Source: DASRBN01 sp035294305
GTDB taxonomy: Bacteria; Chloroflexota; Ktedonobacteria; Ktedonobacterales; Ktedonobacteraceae
Direction: 5' to 3'
Assembly (NCBI GenBank): GCA_035294305.1
Contig: DATGLD010000025.1
Coordinates: 163,877 to 227,876, forward strand
Length of the DNA stretch: 64,000 nucleotides
In this document: piece after piece, positions 42,998-52,216 of the stretch
Position numbering within the stretch: the first letter of the stretch is position 1
How the letters are laid out: the number at the start of each line of letters is the position of its first letter
Notes under the pieces: model-generated
The model's database searches: none
Told to the model about the DNA's origin: nothing
What the model saw: only the letters and a program-made list of their open reading frames with translations
Made by a program: the position numbers and the translations under genes

Positions 42998-43050
42998 CAC
43001 TCCCCCGTAAGGACATCCCATAAAAAGGTCTCGACGAGCAAGGCAGAGTG

Positions 43051-43059
43051 TGATATAAT
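43051..43059 (+). promoter_or_regulatory. Extended -10 promoter upstream of secG
   Basis: TGATATAAT at 43051-43059: an exact -10 hexamer with a TGn extension. No good -35 box is seen. It would give a leader of about 165 bases that contains an inverted pair AGCAAAACCG/CGGTTTTGCT (43093 and 43151 regions). Confidence 0.4.
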
Positions 43060-43230
43060 CCCGTTCGATACTGATGGCGAACTTTCGCCAGCAAAACCGG
43101 GAAGTAGTAGTGAGTCATGTCATCCCTCACTGCGCTCAGAATGATACGACCGGTTTTGCTCGTGAAAATTCATTATCATACTTATGAACAGTACATCCTA
43201 ACGGGTTGAGATACGAAAGCGAGGAAAGAT

Positions 43231-43461
43231 TTGTCTAACTGGCTTCCTGCACTGCAAACCGTGCAAATTATTCTGGCCGTAGCGGTCATCATTTTTATCC
43301 TCTTGCAGGCGCGTGGCGCCGGATTGGGCAGCGCCTTCGGCAGCTCGAGCGGAGCCGTCTTTAAGACCCGTCGCGGCGTGGAGCGCCTGATTTTCAATAT
43401 CACTATCGTCTTCATCATCCTCTTCGGCGCCGTTTCGATCATCAGCATGGCATTGAAATAG
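43231..43461 (+). CDS. secG: Preprotein translocase subunit SecG
   Basis: 76 residues, TTG start with GAGGAAAG 3 bases upstream. Two membrane helices (LQTVQIILAVAVIIFILLQ and ERLIFNITIVFIILFGAVSI) flank the conserved cytoplasmic loop RGAGLGSAFGSSSGAVFKTR. Accessory part of the SecYEG channel. Confidence 0.93.
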   Translation: MSNWLPALQTVQIILAVAVIIFILLQARGAGLGSAFGSSSGAVFKTRRGVERLIFNITIVFIILFGAVSIISMALK

Positions 43462-43674
43462 GAACTCTGCTATCTGGCCGGCCGTTATCAGTTGTTGAGC
43501 AGAGCTTGTTGGGGATGAGGAAACCAGGGGAGACAACGAGATAGTTGTTCCCAGTCGTTCATTACGTAAGATGGAGTGGCAATTTGAGAACGTACCGACT
43601 ATGTACTGGTACATTCATAGAGAAGCAATGCGCCTCTCACTTTCTTGCTATTGTTCCCCTGGAGGATGCGAAAA

Positions 43675-44880
43675 ATGCGGCAAATACTCTCAGCGCGCGC
43701 CAGATACCTCTTTCTCAGCGCGTTGCTCCTCATTATGCCCTCGCTTGTGCTGGTAGCTTGCAGCGGCGGCGGCAGTGGAGCTAACGCTACCCCTACCGCG
43801 CAAGGAACGACTGTAACAGGTGGCAACGCTACTCCCACCGCAACCCCATACATTGGCCTGGGAACACGGCCCTGTCCCGACGCGGTAAAAGCTCCGTCGC
43901 ATTGGGACCCAATCATTCCTACGCAGAGCAATATTTCTAAAGTAGAGACGGTGAGTTGTGGCAACCTCATCGGCAATGCCACGCTACAGGCGTTAGTGAC
44001 GGTGCGCAGTTCCGGCAGTGGGGGCATCCTTGATGTCTACGTATATAACAATATTACCAGCCCCAATCCCACGCAACTCTTCAAATTGCTGTCTCTGGCA
44101 CAAGGTGATGCGAAGATCAGCGTGTACAACACCATTCTGACCGGTGAGGTGGATGCGAACTCCAGCATCAATAAGGGCAAGCCAGATGCCGAACTGACCC
44201 AGGACCTGTTTCGCGAGTTCAAATGGTCCGACGGCGCTGGTACCTTTGTGCCAATATCCTTCCCCGGCATTTTTCCCGATATGACGCGTTTCCAGGCCGA
44301 GCGAGACCAGGCGCTGGTCAACCGGGGACAGGATGCATGGAAACTCGATCCTGCTATGGTTGCCGATCACATGGTTTCTAGCCCGAACCTGCTGAACTGG
44401 CCAGCCAACTCCCCAACGACGATTGTAAGCGGAGGCGGAAGTCATGACGCGGAGGCGGTGGTGACGGTGAAAAATCCAGATACAGGAGGCGGCACAATCA
44501 AACTCACCCTCCAGCGTTTAGAAGGAAACACCAACGGCGGCATCTGGGAAGTCGTAGCGGTTGAATCTAGTGGCCTGTCTATTACTGCCCCACAGAGTCG
44601 CGATCTCCTCAGCAGTCCCGTCACCGTCAAGGGAACGGGCAATGCATTCGAGGGCAAGATCGGCCAGGTAGCAGTTCTCGATCACCTGTACACGAAGGTT
44701 GGCCAGGCTAGCGCCACAGGAGCGGCAGGCAACGGCAGCACTACATTCTCCGTCAACGTGAGCTATACTACTACTTTCAAGGCCGGCGATGAAGATGGCC
44801 TCGTCGTTCTCTATGCTACAAATAACGCGGGCGGCCCAAATGCGGCGGCGGCCGTGATGGTGAAAGAATTACTAAGCTAG
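43675..44880 (+). CDS. Lipoprotein of unknown function
   Basis: 401 residues from ATG at 43675 (GGAGG 9 bases upstream). Signal peptide with lipobox LVAC (MPSLVLVACSGGG), Thr/Gly-rich linker, then two beta-rich parts (about 60-230 and 250-401). The C-terminal half (SPVTVKGTGNAFEGKIGQVA, TFKAGDEDGLVVLYATNNAG) resembles the spore-germination Gmad2 immunoglobulin-like domain. It follows secG by 213 bases. The 3' end overlaps the convergent methyltransferase gene by 9 bases. Confidence 0.8.
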   Translation: MRQILSARARYLFLSALLLIMPSLVLVACSGGGSGANATPTAQGTTVTGGNATPTATPYIGLGTRPCPDAVKAPSHWDPIIPTQSNISKVETVSCGNLIGNATLQALVTVRSSGSGGILDVYVYNNITSPNPTQLFKLLSLAQGDAKISVYNTILTGEVDANSSINKGKPDAELTQDLFREFKWSDGAGTFVPISFPGIFPDMTRFQAERDQALVNRGQDAWKLDPAMVADHMVSSPNLLNWPANSPTTIVSGGGSHDAEAVVTVKNPDTGGGTIKLTLQRLEGNTNGGIWEVVAVESSGLSITAPQSRDLLSSPVTVKGTGNAFEGKIGQVAVLDHLYTKVGQASATGAAGNGSTTFSVNVSYTTTFKAGDEDGLVVLYATNNAGGPNAAAAVMVKELLS

Positions 44881-45924
44881 ACCAGGCCAGGAAGGGGACA
44901 AGTTACTGTCCCTACCGGCTTTCACAGCAACGACAATGTCGCGCCTCTTGATGACGCGATCAACTGTGTGCGCCATCTGGGTATAGGGTGGTTCATTACG
45001 CACATGCATGTGCGTGTCTCGTTGCACAAGCTCGATCATCGCGGCGCGTTCGATGCGCGTGGCATTCCAGGCCAGGGCCAGCGTACCGCCCGGTAAAAGC
45101 AGGGGCTCCCAGGCAGGCAGCGCCTTGCCAAGCAGGCCAGAAATTTCCCCAAAATGCTGGATGCCATAGGGCAAATCGGCAACGATGGCATGCATGCGCG
45201 GCCCACCCGGAACTTCCTGCATGTGCAATTGCGCCTGGGAAGTCTCGCCGTGCGCCAGGACAAGCGCGCGTGTCGCGCCCTTGCGCCCGACCTCGAACTG
45301 GTAGCGTCTTCCTGCCCGGCGCCCGCGTTCATCAATTTCCTTGAACGGAATGCCTTCACTTTTGAGATACTGGCGGATAAAGACCGCGGTTGTCTCAATG
45401 TCCTGCCGTTCATGGTCGATGCCAAAGACATCATAGCCATTCGCCAGCGCCAGGAAGAGCGTTGTGCCTCCACCCGCCAGGGGATCGAGTATCCTCAATC
45501 GCCCCGTGAACTGTCCGCCATAGGCGCCCGCGAAAATGGCCACATTGAGCATGACCCGCGTGAAGACCTCGTTAGTCTTGCCTTTATAGCGGCGTACCTC
45601 TGCCATCTCCAATGGCACGAAGGGAGTAAATTGTGGACTCAGCGGGCGCAAAAACGGCCCCTGCATCTCGTCAATCCGCTCAAAATACTCGTAGATTTCG
45701 CTTGTAGCGCCTAAACGCGAGAGGACGGGTAGCATGTCAGATAGAGTAGTGTTCTGTTCATCGAGCGTAGCCAATAAATAATCCTGGCCCGCTAATGTGG
45801 TAGGCTCGATCTGTGTGATGGCCGGGCCAATGGGACTGGCGAGCAGTTCGGGGGCCGCCAGCGTCTGAGTCATATTCGCATATTGCGTGCTGCGTTGTGG
45901 TGTGATTTTGAGCGCCAGTTTCAT
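44872..45924 (-). CDS. SAM-dependent nucleic-acid methyltransferase (UPF0020/Trm11-like)
   Basis: 350 residues. Class I SAM motif LRILDPLAGGGTTLFLALAN and the N6/N2-methylase catalytic motif DLPYG (DPPY variant) are visible; the Trm11/THUMP-type group methylates guanosine in RNA, but no THUMP domain is seen, so RNA or DNA could be the target. No RBS precedes the ATG; instead TATACT lies 6 bases upstream (45931-45936), suggesting a leaderless transcript. An in-frame ATG at 45873 is the alternative. Confidence 0.8.
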   Translation of the reverse strand: MKLALKITPQRSTQYANMTQTLAAPELLASPIGPAITQIEPTTLAGQDYLLATLDEQNTTLSDMLPVLSRLGATSEIYEYFERIDEMQGPFLRPLSPQFTPFVPLEMAEVRRYKGKTNEVFTRVMLNVAIFAGAYGGQFTGRLRILDPLAGGGTTLFLALANGYDVFGIDHERQDIETTAVFIRQYLKSEGIPFKEIDERGRRAGRRYQFEVGRKGATRALVLAHGETSQAQLHMQEVPGGPRMHAIVADLPYGIQHFGEISGLLGKALPAWEPLLLPGGTLALAWNATRIERAAMIELVQRDTHMHVRNEPPYTQMAHTVDRVIKRRDIVVAVKAGRDSNLSPSWPGLA

Positions 45925-46230
45925 GGGGGGAGTATAGCATAGTCTTGCGAGGTCGTGTAGATCTCTCCTCTTTATAGTTGGGCAACATCACCCGGTTGGA
46001 AAATAATCATTTTGAGGCAAGAGGTTCAGTAAGATATGAATGAGGGGCATCTGACCAACTATAGATCAAACCTTCACATGTTGGTCTCATTATACCATAG
46101 GAACCAATCCATCCATCTTGTGCTACCATAGCAGAAGTCCCAACCCTTCCCTGATATCCGCTTACGCATTACAATGATGTATAGCGAAACAACAAAGCAA
46201 ACACCGATTTATAGAGCCAGGAGAAAAGCT
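45925..46230. other. Intergenic region, mostly featureless
   Basis: 306 bases between divergent genes. It holds the TATACT box of the methyltransferase gene (45931-45936) and a short inverted pair TATAGTTGG/CCAACTATA about 80 bases apart. Nothing else was found. Confidence 0.4.
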
Positions 46231-47793
46231 ATGTACATCGTGACTGTTGATCAAATGCGCGCGCTTGAACAGCGAGCCGATAGAGAGTATGGCCTGACTT
46301 CTTCTATCTTGATGGAGAACGCCGGCAAAAGTGCGGCGGAGATTCTCTTGCAGCACCTGCGCCACCAGCCTTCGTCGGTCAAAGGGCTTGAATTTTTGAT
46401 TCTGGTTGGCCCCGGCAATAATGGCGGCGACGGGTTGGTGATGGCACGCCACCTGGAAAAGTGGGGCGGGCTGATCAGCACCTATCGCTGGAAAGAACAA
46501 AAACTGACTATTCACGGTGAGAATGTTCCCGAGCAGGATACGCCCGCGAAACTGGAGGAGATCATCCAACGCGCCAGCTATGTGCTCGATGCGCTGCTGG
46601 GAACAGGACGTTCGCGCCCCCTTCCCGACAGCATGCGAGAGCTCCTGGGTCGTGTTGGCAAGGAGCGAGAGAAGCGCGACTCGCTGCGTGTGATAGCGGT
46701 TGACCTGCCAACGGGCATGAACGCGGATACGGGCGAGGTTGATCCTGGGACCATTCACGCCGATATGACGATTACGCTGGCCTGCCCGAAGCAGGGCTTT
46801 TTCTTTTTTCCTGGTCGAGACTATCTCGGTGAGATGTACGTGGGTGATATCGGGCTGCCTGCTGAGATGGAACGCCATCTACAAACAGAGATGCTAACGG
46901 CATCACTGGTAAAGGGTCTGCTGCCTGGGCGACCGTTGCAGAGCAATAAGGGCACGTTTGGCAAGGTGATGTTGCTGTGTGGGTCACCACCATATCCTGG
47001 CTCGGCATTTCTGGGAGGAAGCGCCGCAGGGCGTGTTGGCGCGGGCCTGGTAACCCTGGCGGTTACAGAAAAGATGCTGCCCATCTATGCCAGCGCTTTC
47101 CACGAGGCCACATTTGTCCTGCTCCCCGAAGAAAACGCGGGCAGCCTGGAATGGGTGAACGCGCTGATGAATCATCTCCACGGCTATCGCTCGCTACTAA
47201 TGGGGCCCGGATTGGGGCAATCACCGTATATTCGCGAGGTGATTTTGCAGGTATTGGAGGAATTACGCGCCATGCCCGACGAAAAGCGCCCCCGACTGGT
47301 TGTTGACGCGGATGGCTTGAATAATCTTTCCGCCCTTGAACGCTGGTGGACATTGCTGCCTCCGGGAACGGTGATTACGCCGCATCCTGGCGAAATGGGG
47401 CGGCTTTGTGGAGGGATCAAAGTGTCGGGTGGCAGCATCGAGCGCCTGGAGTTGGCACGCAGCAAAGCAAAAGAGTGGCAGGTGACGCTTGTGCTGAAAG
47501 GGGCATGCACAATCATCGCTGAACCGGATGGTCGCACGCGCATCAACTGGCTGGCGAATCCCGCGCTGGCGACCGCCGGTACCGGTGATGTGCTGGCCGG
47601 CATGATCGCGGGTTTTCTCGCCCAGGATTTGTCGCCTTTCGACTCCGCCAGCGCCTCCGTCTACCTGCACACGGTCGCTGCCGATCTTGTCAGCAGTGAA
47701 ATTGGGCATGCCGGACTGCTAGCCTCTGATCTATTGTCAAAGATACCGCGCGCGATGATGAAATGTAACATTGCGTCAGGGCGAGGTGATTAG
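46231..47793 (+). CDS. nnr: Bifunctional NAD(P)H-hydrate epimerase / ADP-dependent dehydratase
   Basis: Repairs hydrated NADH and NADPH. 520 residues from ATG at 46231 (GGAGAAA upstream). N-terminal YjeF epimerase (ILMENAGKSAAEILL, VGPGNNGGDGLVMARHL) and C-terminal ribokinase-like dehydratase (LLMGPGLGQSPY, TPHPGEMGRLCG, ATAGTGDVLAGMIAGFLA) are both complete. Its 3' end overlaps the convergent exchanger gene by 4 bases. Confidence 0.95.
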   Translation: MYIVTVDQMRALEQRADREYGLTSSILMENAGKSAAEILLQHLRHQPSSVKGLEFLILVGPGNNGGDGLVMARHLEKWGGLISTYRWKEQKLTIHGENVPEQDTPAKLEEIIQRASYVLDALLGTGRSRPLPDSMRELLGRVGKEREKRDSLRVIAVDLPTGMNADTGEVDPGTIHADMTITLACPKQGFFFFPGRDYLGEMYVGDIGLPAEMERHLQTEMLTASLVKGLLPGRPLQSNKGTFGKVMLLCGSPPYPGSAFLGGSAAGRVGAGLVTLAVTEKMLPIYASAFHEATFVLLPEENAGSLEWVNALMNHLHGYRSLLMGPGLGQSPYIREVILQVLEELRAMPDEKRPRLVVDADGLNNLSALERWWTLLPPGTVITPHPGEMGRLCGGIKVSGGSIERLELARSKAKEWQVTLVLKGACTIIAEPDGRTRINWLANPALATAGTGDVLAGMIAGFLAQDLSPFDSASASVYLHTVAADLVSSEIGHAGLLASDLLSKIPRAMMKCNIASGRGD

Positions 47794-48920
47794 CCGGGCA
47801 CGAAGAAAAAGACCACGCAGGCCATGACATAGATCGCCACCAGTTGCACTCCCGCCAGCCAGGATGACTCACCATCGAGGCTGACAAGCGCAAAGAGGAT
47901 GGTTGCCAATCCTAGAACCACCAGTTCCAGCGGCTGGAAGACCAGGCTGAGTGACGGTGTAAACAGGAGGCCGACCAGCACCAGTAGGGGCGCGACGAAG
48001 GTGGCGACCTGAATCGATGAGCCTGCCGCGATTGCCATACTCAGATCGATATGGTCGCGCAAGGCGATATAAACCGCACTCGAGTGTTCGGCGGCATTGC
48101 CTATGATGGGGATAATTACCACGCCTATGAAGACCTGCGACAGGCCAAGTTGCACGGTCACAGGCCGAATCGCGCCGACCAGCAATTCGCTATTGATGGC
48201 AGTGCCAACAGTCGCGATGAACAGGATGAGGGTCGTTAACCAGAGTTTAGGAGGTTTTTGCGTTCCGCGCTCTTCTGGAGCGAGTCCGCCTGTAACCGCC
48301 TCAACCTCTTCATTTTCGGTGGATTCTGCCTGGGGAGCATTTCGCTGGCGCTTGGGGCTGCGGCGCTCAGAACGAATGTGAAAGACGTGTGTTGCCAGGT
48401 ACATGGCATAGACCAGCAGCAGGATGATCGAAATGGCGACACTGATGGCCTGGATACTCGCGGAGCTTTTCAGCACCAGGGAGCCGGTGGTTGGTATGAG
48501 CAAACCGGCTACCGCGAGCACCATCATCGCCGAATACTGACCCGCATCACGCGCATTGAAGTATTGCTTGCCCCAGCGCCATCCTCCCAGCGCTAGAGAA
48601 CTACCCAGTACGAGCAAGGCATTGCTGATGATAGACCCTGTAATCGATGCTTTCACTACGGAGATCAGGCCTTGCTGTAGCGCAAAAATGCCGATGATGA
48701 TTTCTGGGGCGTTGCCAAAGGTAGCGTTGAGCAGCCCACCGGCGATAGGGCCAACATAGTATTCAAGGTTCTCTGTTGCCTGCCCGATCAAAGCGGCCAG
48801 CGGTATCAGACCAATGGCAGAACAAATAAAAACAGCCATCTCTTGCTGTTCTCCCCAAATCAATGCAATGATGGGAGCAGCGATGGCCATGATCAAGAGA
48901 CTATAGAGCCAGCGTAGCAT
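47790..48920 (-). CDS. Calcium/proton exchanger
   Basis: 376 residues, CaCA superfamily Cax type. The two inverted alpha repeats are visible as NATFGNAPEIIIGIFAL and IPIIGNAAEHSSAVYIAL, each with the ion-binding Glu. Ten to eleven membrane helices with a charged cytosolic loop at about 190-230 (ERRSPKRQR...). Probably exports Ca2+ against the proton gradient. Confidence 0.93.
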   Translation of the reverse strand: MLRWLYSLLIMAIAAPIIALIWGEQQEMAVFICSAIGLIPLAALIGQATENLEYYVGPIAGGLLNATFGNAPEIIIGIFALQQGLISVVKASITGSIISNALLVLGSSLALGGWRWGKQYFNARDAGQYSAMMVLAVAGLLIPTTGSLVLKSSASIQAISVAISIILLLVYAMYLATHVFHIRSERRSPKRQRNAPQAESTENEEVEAVTGGLAPEERGTQKPPKLWLTTLILFIATVGTAINSELLVGAIRPVTVQLGLSQVFIGVVIIPIIGNAAEHSSAVYIALRDHIDLSMAIAAGSSIQVATFVAPLLVLVGLLFTPSLSLVFQPLELVVLGLATILFALVSLDGESSWLAGVQLVAIYVMACVVFFFVPG

Positions 48921-48978
48921 AGCATCCCCATACTCATGAAAGCTCAGTCCGCCTTAATGAACTTTGACAACCGTAGCA

Positions 48979-49004
48979 TGGAATGCTGTCCCTACAGCAT
49001 TCCA
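48979..49004 (-). terminator. Stem-loop downstream of rplI
   Basis: 11-bp perfect stem (TGGAATGCTGT/ACAGCATTCCA) with CCCT loop, about 90 bases after the rplI stop and 60 before the exchanger start. No T-run, so terminator strength is uncertain. Confidence 0.5.
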
Positions 49005-49095
49005 CGCCTTACATCAAGGCGAACTGGAAGGGCGGACCTGGTGCCGGGATGCGAGGTGCCACCCAGTCTTGCCTTCCTACGGTATATTATGTGTA

Positions 49096-49584
49096 TTACT
49101 CGACGGCAGCGCTTTGCGTTTCAGGAGCGCCAGACTGCGCCTCATCAATCACATTGACGGTAATCTTTGGCTCCAGTTTCTGAGCGACCTTGACAGGCAC
49201 CATGAACGTACCGACGGAACGAATCGGATTCGGTAATTCAATCATACGCCGGTCGATGATGATGCCTTCGCTCTGCCGCAGGCCCTCCGCGATATCCTGG
49301 CTGGTGATTGAACCATAGAGGCGTCCTTCTCGACCGACGCGAGCCTTAAATGTCAATGTCACCTGACCCAGGCGCTCTGCCCGCTGCTGATTCTCTTCAG
49401 TTTGTTTTTCCAGCCTGCGCTTCTCGGCAGCGATGCGTCGATCGCGATTGGCAATCAAGGCAGGAGTCGCGGGAGCCGCGACATGGCGGGGCAAGAGATA
49501 GTTGCGGGCATAGCCATTGGCCACTTCCTTTAAATCGCCGGCCTTTCCCAGGCCTTCAACATCTTGTAATAGAATTACTTTCAT
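49096..49584 (-). CDS. rplI: 50S ribosomal protein L9
   Basis: 162 residues. Starts MKVILLQDVEGLGKAGDLKE with the family motif GYARNYLLPRHVA, then the long connecting helix and the C-terminal RNA-binding domain (LYGSITSQDIAEGL). The usual rpsF-ssb-rpsR neighbours are absent from the window. Confidence 0.97.
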   Translation of the reverse strand: MKVILLQDVEGLGKAGDLKEVANGYARNYLLPRHVAAPATPALIANRDRRIAAEKRRLEKQTEENQQRAERLGQVTLTFKARVGREGRLYGSITSQDIAEGLRQSEGIIIDRRMIELPNPIRSVGTFMVPVKVAQKLEPKITVNVIDEAQSGAPETQSAAVE

Positions 49585-49751
49585 TGCATATGCTCCTCAC
49601 AGAGGAAGTTATACCTGGCACCCGCACGGGGTGCCACTACATCTCCCACTCAAAATTCGACCGGTGGACAGCAGAAATGCAACGGCGCCCTCAGGGGTGC
49701 CGGATAACCCACTCAAAGTCTCAATGATACGAGGCTTAGTATACATGTTGC

Positions 49752-50032
49752 ATGATGCGAACGCAAGTTTTGGGCGCTAGTGTTTCTCCGAGCCCGGGTC
49801 TACATCAAAGAGAATCTTTTTCGCGTCCTCTACTGTCTGAGCATGAACCAGCTTGAGGAAACTGGCCCGCATAATTTCCGGGTAGCAGCAATCCTGGTTC
49901 GCCATACGCGACGATTTCGATCAACGCATCCACAAAGAGCTGCCGGCTCTGCAAATCGACATTCAAGGTACGCACAAACGTGGCATCGGCCACTAACCAG
50001 TTAGTAAAGTGCGGCGCATAGGTTTTGACCAT
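49752..50032 (-). pseudogene. Short frameshifted hypothetical gene
   Basis: A frame from ATG at 50032 (MVKTYAPHFTNWLVADATFV, LFVDALIEIVAYGEPG) loses sense after about residue 50. A second frame then gives MRASFLKLVHAQTVEDAKKI and LFDVDPGSEKH to a stop near 49780, with good protein-like composition. The two could be one short gene with a frameshift, or a decayed remnant. No family was recognised. The rest of the 49585-50235 gap shows only short direct repeats of CCCACTCAAA. Confidence 0.35.
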
Positions 50033-50235
50033 CGCTTCATGATGCTAGCCCATAGTCCTGCCATCTCAACAAGACCCCCCTCGCGCTTTTTTGTGGTAGT
50101 AGTGTAGCATATTGTAGAGATTCTGTCGAGCTCTCCTTGATCCTTTCACCCCAACTACCCATTGCAGGGTGTGACATCCTCACTTATAATGGAGAAAACC
50201 GTATTCTCGAAAACAACTTTGATGAAGGTGTTCTT

Positions 50236-50940
50236 ATGGAGATTGAAGGAACTTATACGCTTCAGGCCTCGCCTCAAGAGGTATGGAATAGTTTGATGGA
50301 TAGACGCACTTTGGAGCAATGCATTCCTGGCATAGAACGACTCGAGGCGCTAGTCAATCACACGTATGCCTTTTGTATACAGGTAAAGCATACCCCTTTA
50401 AAAGGCCAGTACACCGGGCGTATACGCATCATTGAGCAGGATTATCCGGTAACTTACCGTTTTACGATTGAAGGTGACGGCCAGCAGAACAAGGTTGATG
50501 GGGAATGGACGGTACAACTGAGCGATTTGAATGAAAATACCGTCGTGGCTTATAAAGGATCACTTCATTTTGATACACTGGGCATGCTGATGCCGGCCCC
50601 AATGGTCAAAGGCACTATTAAAGCGCTGATCCAACAATTTTTCTCCGCTCTGACCGAACACATACGCACGACCAGCTCTTTCACCAATGAAGTTGTGGAG
50701 CATACAGGCGAGATGGCAGCAGTAAAAGACACGAGTGACGAAGATACGCTTGCGATAGCTGGCGCAGGGTGGTCTATTCTGCTGCACAACGTTGTTCACC
50801 TGTTGAGGTTGGGTGATGGCGACCCGCTATTAGAGGAGCGATGGGTAAAGCGGTTGAAACGTACGAGTATGATTACAGCACTGTTGCTGCTTGTATGGGT
50901 AGGTACGCGCCTGCCTGGTAGATTATTCACTCAGCATTGA
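50236..50940 (+). CDS. CoxG-like SRPBCC domain protein with hydrophobic C-terminus
   Basis: 234 residues from ATG at 50236. The first 150 match the CO dehydrogenase subunit G family (ASPQEVWNSLMDRRTLEQCIPG, LKGQYTGRIRI, WTVQLSDLNENTVVAYKGS). The C-terminus adds a linker and a membrane-like helix (MITALLLLVWVGTRLPG), fitting a tail-anchored protein. In-frame upstream ATG at 50137 lacks an RBS. The 3' end overlaps the convergent RNase D gene by 18 bases. Confidence 0.82.
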   Translation: MEIEGTYTLQASPQEVWNSLMDRRTLEQCIPGIERLEALVNHTYAFCIQVKHTPLKGQYTGRIRIIEQDYPVTYRFTIEGDGQQNKVDGEWTVQLSDLNENTVVAYKGSLHFDTLGMLMPAPMVKGTIKALIQQFFSALTEHIRTTSSFTNEVVEHTGEMAAVKDTSDEDTLAIAGAGWSILLHNVVHLLRLGDGDPLLEERWVKRLKRTSMITALLLLVWVGTRLPGRLFTQH

Positions 50941-52128
50941 GCGCAGGCGGGCTTTCCAATCGTTGTCATCAGGTGGTGCTTCTTTGCCGGTTTCGCCGTT
51001 TGCGCCGATGGTCCAGCTGCGCGAGCCATCGGCATTCCTCACAGGGGTAGCCTTGCGCGCGCGAGGTTCTCGGGGGGATATAGTTCGGAGGGCAGTTTGT
51101 GCCGCTCTGCGCACTTCCATAACAGGGTCTTGCAGCAGGGAGGTAATCAGCACTCTACTCTGTCCAGCACCCAGGCGACCGAGTGTACGTATGGCAGAAG
51201 CACGCTCCTCGGCGGCCAGCGCATAAAGCAGAGGTTCTATATCTGGAGCGAGGTCTACAAGCGACAAATCGGCAATCAGGCGCAATAGGCGACTGCGGCG
51301 CATCGGGTGAGTCAATGTGGCTAACGCATCTCTCACATCCGCGTATACCTGTTCGATGCTACGAATAGTGCCTTTCTCTATCGCTTCGGCCACTGCGACA
51401 TCGACGGGAACGGGCGACGATCCGCGCAGAAACGGTTCAATCCAGGCAGCAACGGGCTTAAGCAAGTTTGTATTATCGTACAGTTGTAAGACAGCGGGGA
51501 AATATTCGTTCAGCCAGGAGTAGAGAGCAAGCGTCATCTCGGCATCGCGCGCGGCATAGGCGATCATGGCCGATGGCAACGGGCGGCGCGTCCAATCGGT
51601 GCGCTGCAAACTTTTATCCAGGCGCACATGAAAGGCCCGCTGCAGCATGGCCGCCAGTGAGGACTCGTGCTGACCAAAGATGGAGCGACTCGCGGCCTCC
51701 AGATCAACATAATGGGCGATATTCAGTCCCCGTTCGGCCATCACGCGTAAATCAGCGCCCGCGCCATGCAGCAGGATGATGGTATTGGGATTATCAAGGA
51801 CAGTATTCAAGGGCGAAAGATCGTTCAGGCGCAACGCGTCTACGACGAAACATTTGCCATCGATGGCCAGTTGTAGCAGCGCGAGACGTTGTGTAGTGGT
51901 AAAGGCATCATTCTGCGCGCGCGAGCGGACCTGGGTAAATTCAGCGTCGACGGCGACAACAGGCGATTGCTTCAGTGAGTTGATGACCGCAAGCAACTGC
52001 TCAGGTCGATCAACCCAGATGCGTTCTCCCCGTGCCGCTATCTGACCCACGGGCGGCGATATACCCAGATAGCCCGACTGTAAAGTATTCGATTCAGCCG
52101 GTTCCTCCGGCGGAATTGCATCGTTCAA
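50923..52128 (-). CDS. RNase D-type 3'-5' exonuclease with HEAT-like repeats
   Basis: 401 residues. DEDDy exonuclease: Exo I VVAVDAEF, Exo II GAGADLRVM, Exo III YAARDAEMTLAL with the Tyr, at about 55-220. Instead of the HRDC RNA-binding domain of RNase D, the C-terminal half has helical HEAT-like repeats (ALATLTHPMRRSRLLRLIAD, IRTLGRLGAGQSRVLITSLL, VMEVRRAAQTALRTI). Probably trims structured RNA, with the repeats as a docking surface. Confidence 0.85.
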   Translation of the reverse strand: MNDAIPPEEPAESNTLQSGYLGISPPVGQIAARGERIWVDRPEQLLAVINSLKQSPVVAVDAEFTQVRSRAQNDAFTTTQRLALLQLAIDGKCFVVDALRLNDLSPLNTVLDNPNTIILLHGAGADLRVMAERGLNIAHYVDLEAASRSIFGQHESSLAAMLQRAFHVRLDKSLQRTDWTRRPLPSAMIAYAARDAEMTLALYSWLNEYFPAVLQLYDNTNLLKPVAAWIEPFLRGSSPVPVDVAVAEAIEKGTIRSIEQVYADVRDALATLTHPMRRSRLLRLIADLSLVDLAPDIEPLLYALAAEERASAIRTLGRLGAGQSRVLITSLLQDPVMEVRRAAQTALRTISPREPRARKATPVRNADGSRSWTIGANGETGKEAPPDDNDWKARLRSMLSE

Positions 52129-52216
52129 TGTTGCCCCTCTACATTGAAACAGGTCCGATTTATGCAGCTAATGATAGCAGATTTTGGAGCAAACGTATAC
52201 AGGCTGAGGCAAACTT

